NCBI GenBank assembly: GCA_014323675.1
Contig: JACONN010000003.1
Coordinates: 434,001-498,000, forward strand
Direction: 5' to 3'
Source: Hormoscilla sp. GM7CHS1pb
Lineage (GTDB): Bacteria; Cyanobacteriota; Cyanobacteriia; Cyanobacteriales; Desertifilaceae
DNA: 64,000 nucleotides
Both the position numbers and the translations under genes were made by a program. The notes under the pieces are model-generated. The model ran no database searches. It saw nothing but the letters and a program-made list of their open reading frames with translations, and was not told the DNA's origin. Shown one piece after another: positions 63,068 through 64,000 of the stretch (the first letter of the stretch is position 1; each line of letters begins with the position of its first letter).

Positions 63068-64000
63068 ATGAAATTTGCCTTTATTATTGACCCGATCGAG
63101 GGTCTGGATCCAACTCACGACACGAGTGTGGCGATGATGGAAGCTGCACAAATTCTAGGTCATGATGTCTGGATTACTGAAGCGAATCAGTTGCATGTTA
63201 TTAATGGTAAGGCGTGGGCCCTTTTGCAGTCGGTGCAGCTAACCCCCGTGCAGTTGGCAGAAGGACGCTGGGTGGCCCAGTCCCCTTGGTTTCAGGTGGG
63301 CGATCGCACATTACAATGCCTTGAGGAGATGGACGCGGTGTTCGTGCGCACTGACCCACCTGTGACCATTGCTTATCTCTATGCTACCTATATTCTAGAT
63401 TACATTGACCCTGCCAAAACCTTAGTGCTTAATTCACCCAAGGGGTTGCGGAATGCTAATGAGAAAATGTATGCTCTCCAGTTTACAGGGGCAATTCCCG
63501 AAACGATCGTCAGTGCGGATAAGCAGGTAATCCGAGATTTTATGGAGCAGAAAGGCAAGGTTGTGCTCAAACCCCTGGGGGGAAGGCGGGTGAGGGTATT
63601 TTATTGCTAGAGGAGGGCGATCGCAATTTCAATTCTCTGGTCGAAATCAGCACGCCGCAAGGCAGAAATCCGGTAATGGTGCAGACTTTCTTGCCTGCTG
63701 CCAAAGATGGAGATAAGCGAATTATTCTCCTGAATGGCGAACCTATAGGGGCAGTAAATCGCATTCCGACTGGGGCAGAATTTCGGGGGAATATGGCAGT
63801 TGGGGGCCGGGTTGCTAAGGTAGACATTACGGAACGAGAGCGAGAAATTTGCGCTCAGTTGGCACCTGTGCTGCAACGGGATGGTTTATATTTTGTTGGC
63901 ATTGACGTAATTGGTGGCTATCTGACAGAGGTGAATGTTACCAGTCCTACGGGCGTGCGGGAAGTTGACCGCTTGGATGGGGTGCAGTTGGGACAAAAGG
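63068..64000 (+). CDS. gshB: Glutathione synthetase, one-base shift in a G run; 3' end outside window
   Basis: ATG 63068: MKFAFIIDPIEGLDPTHDTS, FVRTDPPVTIAYLYATYILD, LVLNSPKGLRNANEKMYALQ. The G6 run at 63577-63582 breaks the frame after VVLKPLGG; with one more G it continues KAGEGILLLEEGDRNFN, MVQTFLPAAKDGDKRI, GYLTEVNVTSPTGVREVD to the window edge. ATP-grasp ligase that joins glycine to gamma-glutamylcysteine. Follows grxC, the usual cyanobacterial order. Confidence 0.9.

Noticed and set aside
1..64000. tRNA or rRNA genes
   Set aside because: I looked for cloverleaf-like segments and GTTCGA-type T-loops with paired acceptor arms and found none I could support.

Overview
The window reads as a cyanobacterial chromosome. 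HIP1 octamers (GCGATCGC) occur throughout, heptamer STRR repeats are present, and there are cyanobacterial families such as DUF2555, DUF4079 and a caspase-like protein. The ribosomal cluster starts at rplC, without rpsJ, as is usual in cyanobacteria. The many repeats, toxin-antitoxin remnants and insertion elements suggest a large-genome filamentous type, but that is inference.

Layout. 1-1671: incomplete caspase-fold gene. 2.0-5.2 kb: gene remnants and an ATPase/TOPRIM gene pair bracketed by 55-bp direct repeats. 5.4-8.1 kb: a large DUF4157 protein with an unidentified C-terminal domain. 8.1-9.8 kb: non-coding, with a 21-bp minisatellite. 9.8-16.3 kb: a probable defence island (PD-(D/E)XK DUF4420 protein, Z1 ATPase, DGQHR protein) between 104-bp direct repeats, broken up by copies of the coaBC 3' end. 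16.5-20.2 kb: VapBC-like pair, coaBC, DUF2555, a lysozyme-like protein and an SDR protein. 20.4-27.7 kb: two almost identical IS630-type elements around DUF4079, ankyrin and CNBD-EAL genes; the second interrupts a DUF3368 toxin gene. 27.7-36.1 kb: repeats, a 142-bp MITE, truncated genes, an EamA transporter, an unrecognised three-gene cassette between 32-bp repeats, and several antitoxin/toxin pairs or remnants.

36.4-55.0 kb is the housekeeping core in one orientation: rplC-rplD-rplW-rplB-rpsS-rplV-rpsC-rplP-rpmC-rpsQ-rplN-rplX-rplE-rpsH-rplF-rplR-rpsE-rplO-secY-adk-infA-rpmJ-rpsM-rpsK-rpoA-rplQ-truA-rplM-rpsI-rpmE-prfA. It supplies ribosome assembly, secretion, adenylate kinase, RNA polymerase alpha and translation termination, and is preceded by a good promoter and a leader of about 360 nt. 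55.3-64 kb: a TnpB gene whose first RuvC aspartate is tyrosine, an unknown membrane protein, an SPFH protein, further toxin-antitoxin remnants, hflX, grxC and the start of gshB.

Sequence-quality caution: rplX, rplF (twice), the SPFH gene, grxC and gshB each carry one-base shifts in homopolymer runs. Losing all of these together is implausible, so sequencing error is likely. The main leads for new biology are the 31.7-33.6 kb cassette, the ATPase/TOPRIM pair, the Z1 island, the chimeric DUF4157 protein and the substituted TnpB.
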